Shown here in pieces: positions 1 to 9,217 of a stretch of 13,125 bases of DNA. This DNA is from Corinectria fuckeliana. Lineage: Eukaryota > Ascomycota > Sordariomycetes > Hypocreales > Nectriaceae. The notes beneath the pieces are model-generated. The model was not told where the DNA came from. It worked only from the letters and a program-made list of their open reading frames with translations, and made no database searches. A program made the position numbers and the translations under genes. The stretch's first letter is position 1; each line of letters begins with the position of its first letter. Location: the NCBI GenBank assembly GCA_019137255.1, contig WPDH01000359.1, forward strand, positions 1 to 13,125, in the 5' to 3' direction.

Positions 1-98
1 TATTATTAAGACTAAATATAAACTTAAAGTAATTATCTTAAAAGCTACTTTCCTCTTAGTTTAAAAAATAGTAAAAACCCTAGCTAATACTATTATAA
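1..98 (+). pseudogene. LINE (Tad/I-like) ORF1, copy 1, fragment upstream of the Gypsy insertion
   Basis: This is the left flank of the Gypsy element. Read in the phase that starts ATT at base 4, it has one stop (TAA, the RIP form of CAA) in about 30 codons. When one copy of the candidate TATAA duplication is dropped, the frame joins without a shift to the frame starting AGC at 8507, which leads to the LINE zinc knuckle at 9218-9259. The joined stretch is rich in Ile/Thr/Leu codons, and RIP of Thr and Pro codons would give this bias, so the ancestral segment was probably a Thr/Pro-rich N-terminal region. The assignment rests on frame continuity and the target duplication. There is no recognisable domain in these 98 bases. 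Confidence 0.55.
94..98. repeat. candidate 5-bp target site duplication of the Gypsy element (left copy)
   Basis: TATAA lies directly before the left LTR (99) and again directly after the right LTR (8503-8507). Five bases is the usual duplication length for Ty3/Gypsy integrases. In sequence this AT-rich a 5-bp match is weak alone. It is supported by the LTR ends it implies (RIP forms of TGT...ACA) and by the coding phase restored across the site. Confidence 0.55.
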
Positions 99-524
99 TA
101 TGACGGCTAGGTCTAACAAAAGAGTATAAGGTAAGTCTAAGATGTGTAAAGTGTTTAAATAAGTGGTTTAGAATGTTAGAGTGAGTAATATAAGTTATAG
201 TCTAGTAATAGTAAAATAGTAGATTTAATATAACTAAGTGTGTTAATAGCTAGTAAGGCTGTTACTATAAAAGTGCTAAGTGAATATGTTTATATACTTC
301 TTAGGGCTTATAGTAGTGAGCCTAGGCTTACATATAAGCTGTGAGTCTTTTTATAAGCTGTGAGTTCCTTTATAAGTCTAGATGTAAGTTTTATTATAAG
401 CCTGTAGGTCTAGGTGTAAGTCTTATAGGGGTTATATAGCTAGCTTACAGTTTAAACAAAAAGCGGTGGGTGTTAAAGTGATTCTGCTAGTTATAACCGC
501 CTAGTCCTAACCTAGGCTGTGATA
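99..524 (-). repeat. left LTR (3' LTR of the Gypsy element), 426 bp
   Basis: This aligns without gaps to 8077-8502 at a constant offset of 7978 bases. Differences are nearly all transitions, mostly G or C here and A or T in the right copy (for example GACGG at 102-106 against AATAG, and CCGCC at 498-502 against CTATT). Read on the minus strand, the ends are TATCAC... and ...GTCATA, the RIP forms of the standard TGT...ACA termini. It keeps more CpG than the right LTR (three against one by eye), so it is the less mutated copy. The exact ends are uncertain by about 2 bp because the flanks are TA-rich. Confidence 0.93.
331..430 (-). repeat. degenerate tandem TATAAG-type units inside the left LTR
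   Basis: Four imperfect units of about 20-26 bp follow one another, each opening with (T)ATAAG and carrying a GTGAGT/GTAAGT-like core: around 333, 351, 370 and 394. The right LTR carries the same array at about 8309-8408. The array could be a regulatory repeat in U3, but it could equally be slippage in a simple sequence. No function can be read from it. Confidence 0.5.
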
Positions 525-530
525 TAATAT

Positions 531-540
531 CTCTCCTCCT
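531..540 (-). other. polypurine tract of the Gypsy element
   Basis: The + strand reads CTCTCCTCCT, so the minus strand is AGGAGGAGAG, six bases from the inner edge of the 3' LTR. An all-purine run beside the 3' LTR is the plus-strand primer of reverse transcription. Its presence on the minus strand sets the element's orientation independently of the coding evidence. Purine-only tracts without CpA or TpG are poor RIP targets, which may explain why it is unusually clean. Confidence 0.75.
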
Positions 541-1189
541 AATAGTCTTACCTTTAAGACCCTAGTTGTCTCTTAACCTGTTCTCTTTCTATCTAGTAAG
601 TCTTAACCTAGTTCTATAATTATTTTAGGTCTTCTTCTAATAGTATGTTTAATTCTAAGGCAACTTAGAACTAAAAAGTGTAGGCTATATTTATTAAAAA
701 CACTAGTTTTCTAGTTATACTATGTAGCTACTATAAACCCTAAAAGCTTAAGTGCTAAGCTAAGAAGAGTTATAAACACTATGCCTAATATACTTACTAT
801 AGGTGTAAGTGTGATAGCAAAAGAGTTACTATGCTTAAAGGTATATTCTTTCTATTTAGTTTCTTCTAATTCTTACTTCTAACTTTTCTTTATTTATATA
901 GCAGACTGTTTTATTATAGAGAAGTATTAATTAGAGTGTGAGAAAAAGATAGCTAAAAACAAACTAGTTAACCTGTAGTAGCAATTAAATAAGCATCTTA
1001 GCTAGCTAATATGCTTTTATTACTAAAAGTGCTAGTTATATAAAAAAGCTAAGGTGATAGTATGTTATAATATTAAGATATTAGATAAGCTAAAGGTAGT
1101 GGAAAATATAAAATCTTTTACTATAGCTAAGGCCTAGCTTATAAGAGCCCTAAATATTATTAACTAGAGGGAACTTCTTTTTATCTCTA
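541..1189 (-). other. 3' untranslated region of the Gypsy element
   Basis: About 650 bp lie between the end of the chromodomain frame and the polypurine tract. I see no domain or sustained frame here beyond what RIP-altered DNA gives by chance. It keeps a few more G/C-rich patches than pol, such as 541-610. An env-like or additional ORF is not supported. Confidence 0.5.
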
Positions 1190-1204
1190 ATTTTATTATT
1201 ATTA

Positions 1205-1356
1205 GTGAAAGTTCTTTAAGAGGTATTAAGTATAAGTGATATTTTTAGCTAGTTCCTATTAATTATCACTCTTAGGATAGTCTTTCTATTTAATAAGATA
1301 CTTAGTTTGCTTATTTTTTATTCTTATATTAAGAATAGCTTCTACTATATACTCTT
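1205..1356 (-). other. chromodomain at the integrase C-terminus
   Basis: The minus strand reads EYIVEAILNIRIKNK, then QTKYLIKWKDYPKSDN, then RIP-altered WE-type codons and a K-N segment. This matches the chromodomain fold: a VE.IL strand, Y.VKWKGY-like core and N.TWEP-like end. In chromoviruses this module binds histone methyl marks or other chromatin features and directs integration, often into heterochromatin. It ends with a LL.NFH-like helix just before the TAA run at 1196-1204. Confidence 0.9.
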
Positions 1357-1479
1357 TTAGTCTTTTAACCTTAGTTTTATATTTATTACTAATCTTAGTA
1401 TAAATTATGTTTTTTATAGTCTTAAGAAGTAAGATATAAAAAACTAGGTAAAGTCTGACTTTTAGTAGTAAGTCTAACT

Positions 1480-2460
1480 AGTAGTTATTTTCTAAGATTT
1501 TTTTAATAATTTTATAAGGTCTAATAAATTTATAGTCTAGTTTTTTATTTTATTATTTTATTTTAATATTTTTTATTATAAGATAGACTATATCTCTCTC
1601 CTAGAAGAATAGTCTTTTTATCTTTTTTAGGTTATAGTATTTTTTTATCTGGTTTCTAACAAATTTAAGTTTAGTTTTTAGTTCTTTATATAGATTTTTT
1701 AATTTTTCTAATATAAGAATAGCTTTAGAGATAATTAATCTATCTTAGCTTGTTCTATAGGTATTAGAGGTAAATCTAAAATTAGTATATACTAGTATAG
1801 TTTTTATACTTTTATAAACAGAGGTGTTATAGCTTAGCTATATAGTTAGAAGCTTTTTAACCTAGTTATCTTATTTATAGTTAATATAGTATTAAAGATA
1901 CTATTCTAGTATTTAGTTTATTTATTCTATTTATTTATTAACTTATACTTAGAATACTATAGTAAGTTAGTAGTTTAATCTTAAGTGGTTTATAAGTAAT
2001 TACTAAAACTTTAAAGCAAATAAAGTTTTTTTATTAGAGAGAATCTTTATAAGAAGTCTATAAATATAAATAATATTTTATAAAAAGATATAAGTAAACT
2101 ACTTTATATCTATTACTTCTTAATAAGATATAAAATAGGAAAATTTTATAAGTCTATTTATAATAATAAGAATACTATTATAAAAGGTTCTTATTATAAG
2201 ATCTTCTAATAAGGGTAGTTTTATAATAAAATCTATTATAACTAAGTCTTAAAGTTACTTAGTAACTAGTAATAGCTATAGTTCTCTATATAGTTTATAG
2301 TATTAAGCCTTAGTTTTTATATAGAGGTTATACTAAGTTATAATATCTTTAATAATCTGCTTTATTCTAGGAAATTAATATATTATTCTAACTCTATTAA
2401 GAGTTTTATTAACTTCTTAATATCTATATAGTAAGTATTTATATATTTCCTATATAAGCT
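1480..2460 (-). other. integrase: HHCC zinc region, DD35E core and GPY/F module
   Basis: In reading order, 2460-2340 holds an HHCC-type region (YKYLLYRYQ, then YNLY, with Tyr in the places of His/Cys). The catalytic core follows. The first Asp is GAT at 2231-2233 in an IIDFI context, followed by a DRL.KF-like segment. The second Asp has become AAT (Asn) at 2033-2035 in LSNKKTLF, where LSDRGT is expected. The Glu is GAA at 1925-1927. The last two are 36 codons apart, exactly the D-35-E spacing. Next come LE.YL.YYINYK.DN.V and, near 1540-1490, LDYKFIRPYKIIKK, the GPY/F module with G changed to R. The loss of the second Asp alone would abolish strand transfer. Confidence 0.93.
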
Positions 2461-3399
2461 AGTATTATAGTTCTTTAAGAACTTACTACTTAACTATATA
2501 TTTATCTTTAGGTAGTATATTATTATACTTTTAGATTTACTTAAGTAGTAGGTTTTCTTATTCTACTATATATATTATAGCTAGTATTCTTATAATATAA
2601 AGTTAGTTTTTAAGACACTTAGGGTATTTAGCTATTAAGTTTTATATAGTACTATATATATTTTCTATAGTATAAAGTACTTTTATCTAAATTATAATAT
2701 AGTAAATATTTCTATTATATACTTAATTATAGTAATATTATATAAGGTAATCTTTTATATTTCTTAGAATAATAATTTTACTATTTTTATCTATCTTAAT
2801 AAGTCTTATTCTTAGAGAGTTACTAGTAACTTAGTTAAATTAATAGTCTTTTAGTTATCTTAAGAGCTTTAAGTGTCTTTTAGGTAAGATCTAATCTTAT
2901 CTAAGTTTATCTTTCTTAGAGTAGTTATTATATCTAGTAAGTATAGTATATATATTATTATCTAAGTAGTCTTCTTTATAATATCTTTTAAAGATAAAAA
3001 TAAGTTTTCTTTTATTATTATTATATTTACCTTCTTATTTATAATAGGTATTTATAATAAACTTAGTCTTAAAATTATTAAGTTTAATTTTTTTACCTAG
3101 AAGGTATTAGGTATATTTATTACTTAAGGATTATATTTTTTTATCTATAAGAATATAATATTATCTAAGTAGTATAATATACTCTAATCTTAATAGTAAC
3201 TTCTAGTTTATTATAATATACTTCTATTTAAAATATCTTTTAAGTATAAAGTATAAAAGTTATTTACTAATTTTTTGCTTTTTATTATTAAAGTTAGCTT
3301 ATTAACTTATAATATTAGCTTACTTATTTTTAGATCTGCTTTTATAGATAATTATATAGTTAAATTCTAAAAGGTATTTAATATAATATAGTTATTATC

Positions 3400-3670
3400 C
3401 TATAAGTTGTTAAGTAGTTATAAAGTAAGTAATATTCTTATAATCTATATAGATCTTAACTTAGTATTTACTTCCTAAGAGGTAGTATCTAAATTCTTTA
3501 AATATATTAATAATTATAAGAAATTTTTTATTATAAATAAGATAATTAAGTTTAGCACTATATATCTTATAAGAGAAGAAAGTAATAAGATATAATATTT
3601 TATTATTATCTTATTATCTAATTTATACTTCTTATATAAAGTCTAATAAATCTGTTTTTAGTTTAATTTC
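3400..3670 (-). other. RNase H domain of pol
   Basis: It opens with KLKTDLLDF at ~3661-3635 (KLETDASDF-type; the first acidic residue is GAT at 3650-3652). It continues with ITFFSYKIYSAKLNYLIYNKEFL, where the second acidic residue has become K by G-to-A change. Later IYIDYKNITYF stands for the T/D-H-K-N-L segment. This is the domain that degrades the RNA strand of the hybrid. Its order after RT and before integrase is standard for Ty3/Gypsy. Confidence 0.88.
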
Positions 3671-3949
3671 TTATTCTAAGTTAAATATAATAAGAATAGG
3701 TTCACTTAGGATTAATTATTTAATATTATTAAATACTTTTTATATAATAGTATCTTATCTAAATACTTCTCTTTTTCTAGTAAGACAGGTAAGTAATATA
3801 GTATAACTACTAAAGTTTTTAATAAATCTCTTATAATAGTTAGTAAAACCTAAAAAGAATTATACTTTCTTAAGGTCTTTTAGTTTTTTCTATTTACTTA
3901 CTATAGTGATTTTCTTTAGATTTATCCTAATCTTATTATAAGAGATTAT

Positions 3950-4560
3950 ATATCTAAGAAATTCCACTTAGTTAATATAAAAATAGCTCTTTTCTAGTTT
4001 AACTAAGAGATTAGTATCTTATAGTGCTTATAGTATCTTATAAATATATTCTATATATTCTTTTTTACTTTTAGAGAAGATTAGAATATTATCTAAGTAA
4101 TATATAATAAAAATATTAAGATACTCTTATAGTATATTATTAATTATATATTAAAATATTACTAGTATATTAGTAAGTCTAAAAAGTATAATAAGATACT
4201 TATAAAGTCTAAACTTTATTCTAAAAGCAGTCTTTTATTTATATTCTTTCTTAATATAAATAAGATTATATACTCTCTTAAGATTTAGTATTATAAACAC
4301 TTTTATCTTATAGAGTTAGTTCTTAAGCTTTATAATAAGAGGTAATAAGATTTAATCTTTAAGTATAATATTATTTAATTATTTATAGTCTATAATAAGT
4401 TAGAGTTTTCTATTCTTTTTAAGAATAAATATTACTAGATAGCCTACTAATAACTTAGAGATTCTAATATATTCTTTATATAGTATATTTTTAATATATT
4501 TCTTAAGTGTTTATAACTATATTTTATTAAGGTTAAAAATCTTATAGAATATAAGTAATA
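3950..4560 (-). other. reverse transcriptase domain of pol
   Basis: The minus strand shows DYK.LNNIILKD.ILLPLI near 4390-4340, then KVFIILNLKRVYNLIYI (4312-4262), where LDLR.AYN.I is expected. KTAFRIKFRLYKYLIILF (WKTAFRT.FG.YEY.VMPFG-type) is followed by the catalytic box YYLDNILIFSKSKK at ~4099-4058. The second catalytic Asp is AAT (4088-4090), a G-to-A change that removes metal binding. The G-to-R and D-to-N substitutions throughout are those expected from RIP on the coding strand. Confidence 0.94.
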
Positions 4561-5119
4561 TTCTATCTTTTAGGATAATTTTATAGTCTTATTAACTAAA
4601 TTCTAGTAGTCTAGTCTTAAGTTTTTTTATAAAGAGTTTTTTATAAATATAATATTTTACTAGTATATTCTTAAGTCTTTTATCTTTTAGTAGTTTATTA
4701 TTCTGCTTAAGGTTACTATTTATCTATATAAACTGTTTTCTTAGGGCTCTAATAGTTCTTTAGAGTATTTATTTCTTCTCTTTTTATTATTTATATTATA
4801 TTCTCTTTAAGAGTGCTAAAGTTTCTATTATATTCTTATATAAATTCTTACTTTCTGTCTTATTAGAAGTTAAGATTAGAGATCTCTCTTCTTTTAAGTT
4901 ATTTTTATTATTACTAGAGAGTATATTATTAAAATCAGCTTATACTTAGCTAGTTCTCTAGTTAATATTAGGGTTATATTTTCTTAGCTATAAATACCTA
5001 AGAATAATATTATAATATATTATAAGTATAATATTAAAAGTGATATCTTAGTTTTATTTATTAATAAGAACTTTTAGGTGATTAATCTGTTAAGTTATCT
5101 ACCTATTATTATATAAAAA

Positions 5120-5245
5120 TATATTACCTTTAAGGTTATATATTATATATAAGTTATTTTTATTTCTTTATAGTAGCTTTAGCTTATTAACTATACTAAG
5201 GTTAATATATAATACTTTAGCTTTACTATTTACTAATATAGTAAG
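5120..5245 (-). other. retropepsin-type protease domain
   Basis: The minus strand reads ILVNSKAKVLYINLSIVNKL from ~5242. This is the VDSGA...FI...V...L pattern of LTR-retrotransposon aspartic proteases, with catalytic Asp changed to Asn (AAT at 5228-5230) and Gly to Lys. An ILRYL.L.KYNP segment near 4999-4960 stands for the conserved ILG.PWL...NP. The protease would have cleaved the Gag-Pol polyprotein. Confidence 0.88.
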
Positions 5246-5269
5246 CTATATATTTTTAACTTATACTTA

Positions 5270-8040
5270 TAGCTTAAGTGTTTTTTATTTTACTACTAAT
5301 TTTATTATATATAAAGCTTTTATTAGAGGTGATTTACTCTTTTTTTTCTTACTTACTTATTACTTTTCTACAAGTAGTATTAGTTGTTTTTTACATATTA
5401 TTAGACTTTTATATACTATTCTTAGTCTTTATTACTTCCTCTAGTCTATATAAGGAAATAAAATCCTTCTTAATATATCTTATATATCTTATTATAGATT
5501 TCTTATACTTTAGCTGTATATTCTTTATAGTTTTTATTTTTATAGTTTATTATATAGTTAGCTAAGCAGGTTATTATATTATACTATTTCTAAATCTTAA
5601 TATATATATATATCTTATATTTTATGTAAGAGTAATCTCTTAGGTCTGTTAGTTCTTTAAGGTATTTTTTTATAAAGTAATTATCTTTCTCTTTTAAGAT
5701 TGTGATTTTATTAGTTAAGATTAAATATATTATTTAGTAGTTTAAGGTTTCTTATATAAGATATAAATTATCTATTAGGTACTCTTAAACCTTTATAGGA
5801 TAATAGTTATTAGTTACTTTATCTCTTATATAGTCTTTATATAAGTAAAAGAAGTATAATATCTAAGAGATCTGTTAATATTTCTTATATAATAGGTATA
5901 GTTATTAATTATCACTAATTTCTATCTTTAGTTAGTTAAGATTATACTATATAAGGTAGTATAGTAAAGCTTAGATATAAATAGTATTACCTTTATAGAT
6001 ATTTATAGTCTTACAGATAAGCTATTAGTATTTGTCTTTTATAGTTTTTTAGCATTTAGTACTTATCTTATTATAAGTGTTTATTATCTACTATAGTTAT
6101 TAGCTATCTAAATTAATATAAGCTAAGTTATTTTCCTCCTCTAAGCTAGTATTATCTATAGAATTAGTTTTAATACTACTAAGATAGTTATTTATAAGTA
6201 TATAAATATTATTATTTATAATAAGAAGGCTAAGCTGCTTAGCTTATCTAGCTTTATATTCTGCTTTCACGCTAAAAATACCTTTCTGTTATATATAGTA
6301 CTATTAGTAGATTTATTTATTCTCTATCTGCTGCTATAATAGTATAATACTAAAGTTTTTAATAGTATTAGAGCTAGTAGTAACTACTTTAGAGCTCTTA
6401 TTCTATTCTAGTTATTAGTTAGAAATCTTAATTTCTATAGTTAGTTACTAGTAGGACCTTTTAGTTATTACTAGAGTTTTCCTATTAAATTCTAGTTAGG
6501 GTTTTCCTTTAGGAACTAGTCTTTATAGTCTTAAGATAGTTTATATTTTTCCCTTTTAGGTTTCTTTAAGAGTTAGCTTAGTAGGCTTACTAATAAAACA
6601 GCTAGTTCTAGAGTTATTATATAAGGTATTTTTAGTAGCTTTTTTAGTTTTATACTTATTATTTAAGAGTAGCTAGAGTGAGTTTATTAGTACTCCTGTC
6701 TTATTATAACTCTATCTAGTTATAGTAATAGTCTTAGTATAGATAGTAGTCTATATAGTTTTATACTAGTAGTTAGTAAATTAGATATGCTTACCTTTAG
6801 GTATAAGCTTATATTTTTATTCTAATTTAGGCTTTTAACACTTGCTTTTAAAATATCTTATTCTTTTATAATTCTAGTACTTTACCTTAGAGTGGTCTTA
6901 TTATATAGCTCTTAGTTCTATAAGGCTAGGCTAAGTCTTATAAGAGGTGTTTCTGTTTTGTTATTAGCTAGTATTAAAGTAATTTTTCTTTTTCTTTTAG
7001 CTATTAGGGTTTATTTTTCTTCTTTCTATTTATCTTTTAAATAGTTAATTATTAATAAGCATATAAAGTTTAATATATTTATTAAAGGTGTTAAGAAGTG
7101 TAAGAATCTTATAGATCTTATTTTTAACTTTATCTTTTAATTCTTAATAGAACTTATTAATCTAGTTCTTATTACTTAGGTTAAGCTTAACTATAAAGTA
7201 CTTATAGTCTAATAAGTATTTTAAAATAGTCTTATTTTATCTTAACTTATATATAGCTAAGAGTGTATTATGCTTTTTGTCTTATTCCCTATAGGTGCTA
7301 ATAAGCTTTTCTTTATATAAGGTAAAGTTACTAAAAAGCTTATTAGTTTTAGCTTTATAAAGTTTCTTAGGTTTCTTAATAAAATCTCTTAGGTATAATT
7401 TTATTTCTTATAAGGCTTTTCTAGTAAGTAATCTTATTATATATTATACTTTAAGAGGTTTACTTATAAATATTATTAGATAGTATATATAGTATAATTT
7501 AAGCTAGGTAAGATACTCTTAGAGTTTCTTAAGAGTACTATTAAAAGTTAGTAGTTACTTAAGCTTAAGAGTTTCTCTTATATCTCTTAGATAGAGTGTA
7601 GTTAGTATAGTCTTAAAACTATTAAACTGTTTAATTTAGTAATATTATTCTTTATAAGTGTTTAGCTGTTTATTACTAAGTTGTTTAATATACTCTTATA
7701 AAGAACTAATAATATAGTTATTATTAGGCTTTAGTTATATTATTTAGGCTTAAGCTGTAATAAGTGTTATAATATACTATTTAAGGTTCTAAAAATATAT
7801 AATATTCTTATTAAATATATTTTCTAAGGCCTTATAGAGATTAATAATCTTCTTATATATTTATTAGTTTATATGTTTAAGTTTTATAGTTATCTTATTA
7901 TTATTATTATCTAATTCTAAGTTGCTTAAGATAGTATTATTATATATATATATATTATCTTAGAGTTACTTTCCCTAGGATGTTCTTAAGCTAGATAGAG
8001 TTATTAGAGCTATAATAACTAATTTAAATTATTACTTAGG
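5270..8040 (-). pseudogene. gag: Gypsy gag, RIP-inactivated, with an unusually long region after the CCHC knuckle
   Basis: One phase (lowest codon coordinate leaves remainder 1) is continuous for about 920 codons. A Retrotrans_gag-type domain covers ~7580-7050: LTFNSTLKKL.EYLT.LKLYYIYY matches the PP.FDG....LR.FL.Q...Y opening, and LRDFIKKPKKLYKAKTNKLF..F is followed by NKFY.ELKDKVKNKIYKI. A CCHC knuckle is at 6879-6838. About 530 further codons follow in the same phase before the protease, with no family I recognise; they include Lys/Gln-rich stretches and INLDS and LEEENN segments. Gag would form the virus-like particle and bind element RNA. The start codon cannot be fixed, because ATG has mostly become ATA and the frame is already open near 8040. 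The 3' end overlaps the start of the pol phase near 5300-5200. Confidence 0.88.
6838..6879 (-). other. CCHC zinc knuckle of Gypsy gag
   Basis: Fourteen codons read Y-stop-N-Y-K-R-I-R-Y-F-K-S-K-C. Restoring only the Tyr codons that arise from Cys (TGY to TAY) or His (CAY to TAY) gives the C-X2-C-X4-H-X4-C spacing exactly. The last Cys (TGT, 6838-6840) is still intact. It is the nucleic-acid-binding knuckle typical of Gag nucleocapsid. Confidence 0.85.
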
Positions 8041-8059
8041 TTAATATAGTAAAACACTA

Positions 8060-8073
8060 AATAAGAGCTATTA
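8060..8073 (-). other. probable primer-binding site of the Gypsy element
   Basis: On the minus strand, three bases after the 5' LTR, the sequence is TAATAGCTCTTATT. Reverting two A to G gives a TGGTAGC start, the usual complement of a tRNA 3' end. The RIP changes mean the tRNA cannot be named. The position is right for a primer-binding site; the sequence support is modest. Confidence 0.45.
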
Positions 8074-8076
8074 ATA

Positions 8077-8502
8077 TATAATAGCTAGGTTTAACCTAAG
8101 AGTATAAGGTAGGTTTAAAATGTGTAAAGTATTTAAATAAGTAGTTTAAGATATTAGAGTGAGTAATATAAGTTATAGTCTAGTAATAGTAAAATAGTAG
8201 ATTTAATATAACTAAGTGTGTTAATAGCTAGTAAGGTTATTACTATAAAAGTGCTAAGTAAATATATTTATATACTTCTTAGGGCTTATAGTGATAAGCT
8301 TAGGCTTATATATAAGCTATAAGTCTTTTTATAAGCTGTGAGTTTCTTTATAAGTCTAGATGTAAGTTTTATTATAAGCTTATAAGTCTAAGTGTAAGTC
8401 TTATAAGAGTTATATAGCTAGCTTATAGTTTAAATAAAAAGCGGTAAGTATTAAAGTAATTCTGCTAGTTATAACTATTTAGTCCTAACTTAAGCTATAA
8501 TA
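8077..8502 (-). repeat. right LTR (5' LTR of the Gypsy element), 426 bp
   Basis: Ungapped direct repeat of 99-524. It is the more RIP-mutated copy: where the two differ, this one usually carries A or T. It starts (+ strand) TATAATAG and ends at CTATAATA. It would contain the promoter for the minus-strand transcript, but no promoter element can be singled out in this AT-rich copy. Confidence 0.93.
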
Positions 8503-8507
8503 TATAA
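8503..8507. repeat. candidate 5-bp target site duplication of the Gypsy element (right copy)
   Basis: TATAA directly follows the right LTR and matches 94-98. Confidence 0.55.
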
Positions 8508-9217
8508 GCTATACTTAATATATAAGTAGTAAGATTCTAATCTTACTATCTCTTATAAAAATAATTATAACTACTATTAAAAAAGTAGTATTAGCTGCCT
8601 TTTAGAAAATACCTATTAAGATCTTAACTTAAGCTTAAGTTACTTATAATAAGAGAATACTCTTATCTCTAATAGTACTAATATTAAAAGTAATTCTCTC
8701 TTATCTTAATAAGAAGATTATTATTAAGTCACTTAGTATAACTCCTAATATTATATCTTATATACTATTAGATACTATAATAATTATTAACTATACCCTC
8801 TTAAAAGGTTACTTTTTACTTATAATAGCCTTATATTATCTTTTTAGTAAGAATATTATAATCCTTTTTTATAAACTAATTATAAATCTTCTAAAAGATA
8901 ATACTTAGATTCTTACTATTTTTAGTATAAGTATATATTAGGTCTTAAAATAGTTTATAATAGTTATTAAGAGAGTCTTAACTAGCTATATAAAAAGCTT
9001 ATTTAAAAAGCTTATAATAAATATTTAATAAGTAAATAGTATTAAGATATATACTATAAAACTATTATAAAGCTACTATATAGTTAGACTTTACTAATTA
9101 CTAGTTATATTATTAACTAAACTAATAGATATAAATAAACTTTATAATTATAATATAATTATAGTTATAAAAGTTTATTAGACTAAGTCTTATTTAGAGG
9201 AGATTTAACTTAAATAG

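Larger units (their letters stand above)
1190..5300 (-). pseudogene. pol: Gypsy pol polyprotein (PR-RT-RNase H-IN-chromodomain), RIP-inactivated
   Basis: One phase (codons whose lowest coordinate leaves remainder 2 on division by 3) runs for about 1,365 codons with no frame change. In reading order it has: a retropepsin core at ~5240-5120 (LVNSKA in place of LVDSGA); RT at ~4560-3950, including a VDY.QLNNI-like segment and YLDN (4085-4099) in place of YLDD; a connection with FLGFTNYYKRFIKNFS around 3840; RNase H at ~3670-3400 starting with TD at 3650-3655; an integrase zinc region at ~2460-2340; an integrase core with D (2231-2233), N in place of D (2033-2035) and E (1925-1927); a GPY/F-like module near 1540-1490; and a chromodomain at ~1355-1205. 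The many in-frame TAA/TAG codons sit at expected Gln/Trp positions. The exact stop is hidden in a run of TAA codons near 1196-1204. The phase is offset by one base from gag. Confidence 0.95.
99..8502 (-). mobile_element. Ty3/Gypsy chromovirus LTR retrotransposon, full length, RIP-degraded
   Basis: The element is 8.4 kb and lies in reverse orientation. In reading order it has a 5' LTR (8502-8077), a primer-binding region (~8073-8060), gag (~8040-5270), pol (~5300-1190) in the order PR-RT-RNase H-IN-chromodomain, a 3' untranslated region, a polypurine tract (540-531) and a 3' LTR (524-99). Integrase after RNase H places it in Ty3/Gypsy rather than Ty1/Copia, and the C-terminal chromodomain places it among chromoviruses. 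Gag and pol each keep a single phase from end to end, so decay has been by base change and not by indels. Almost all stops are TAA/TAG at positions where CAA, CAG or TGG is expected. It is inactive. Confidence 0.95.

Noticed and set aside
5280..5286. A6C run on the minus strand as the -1 frameshift site.
   Set aside because: In the gag phase the run is split AAA-AAA-CAC, not A-AAA-AAC, so it does not sit in the codon phase a canonical slippery heptamer needs.
5278..5565. A 95-residue ATG-to-stop open frame on the + strand, very hydrophobic, resembling a membrane protein.
   Set aside because: It lies antisense to the continuous gag phase. Its Leu/Ile/Phe/Tyr-rich composition is what the complement of an AT-rich, Lys/Asn/Gln/Tyr-coding region gives. 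There is no sign of its own promoter or of conservation.
6900..8040. A separate small gene upstream of gag or a leader ORF.
   Set aside because: The gag phase is already open from about 8040 through the gag domain to the knuckle, so no second gene is needed.
8527..8548. A near-perfect 10-bp-stem hairpin with a two-base loop (centre AAGATTCTAATCTT).
   Set aside because: It falls inside the LINE ORF1 frame, has no U-run after it and is isolated. Palindromes of this size are expected in TA/AG/CT-dominated sequence.
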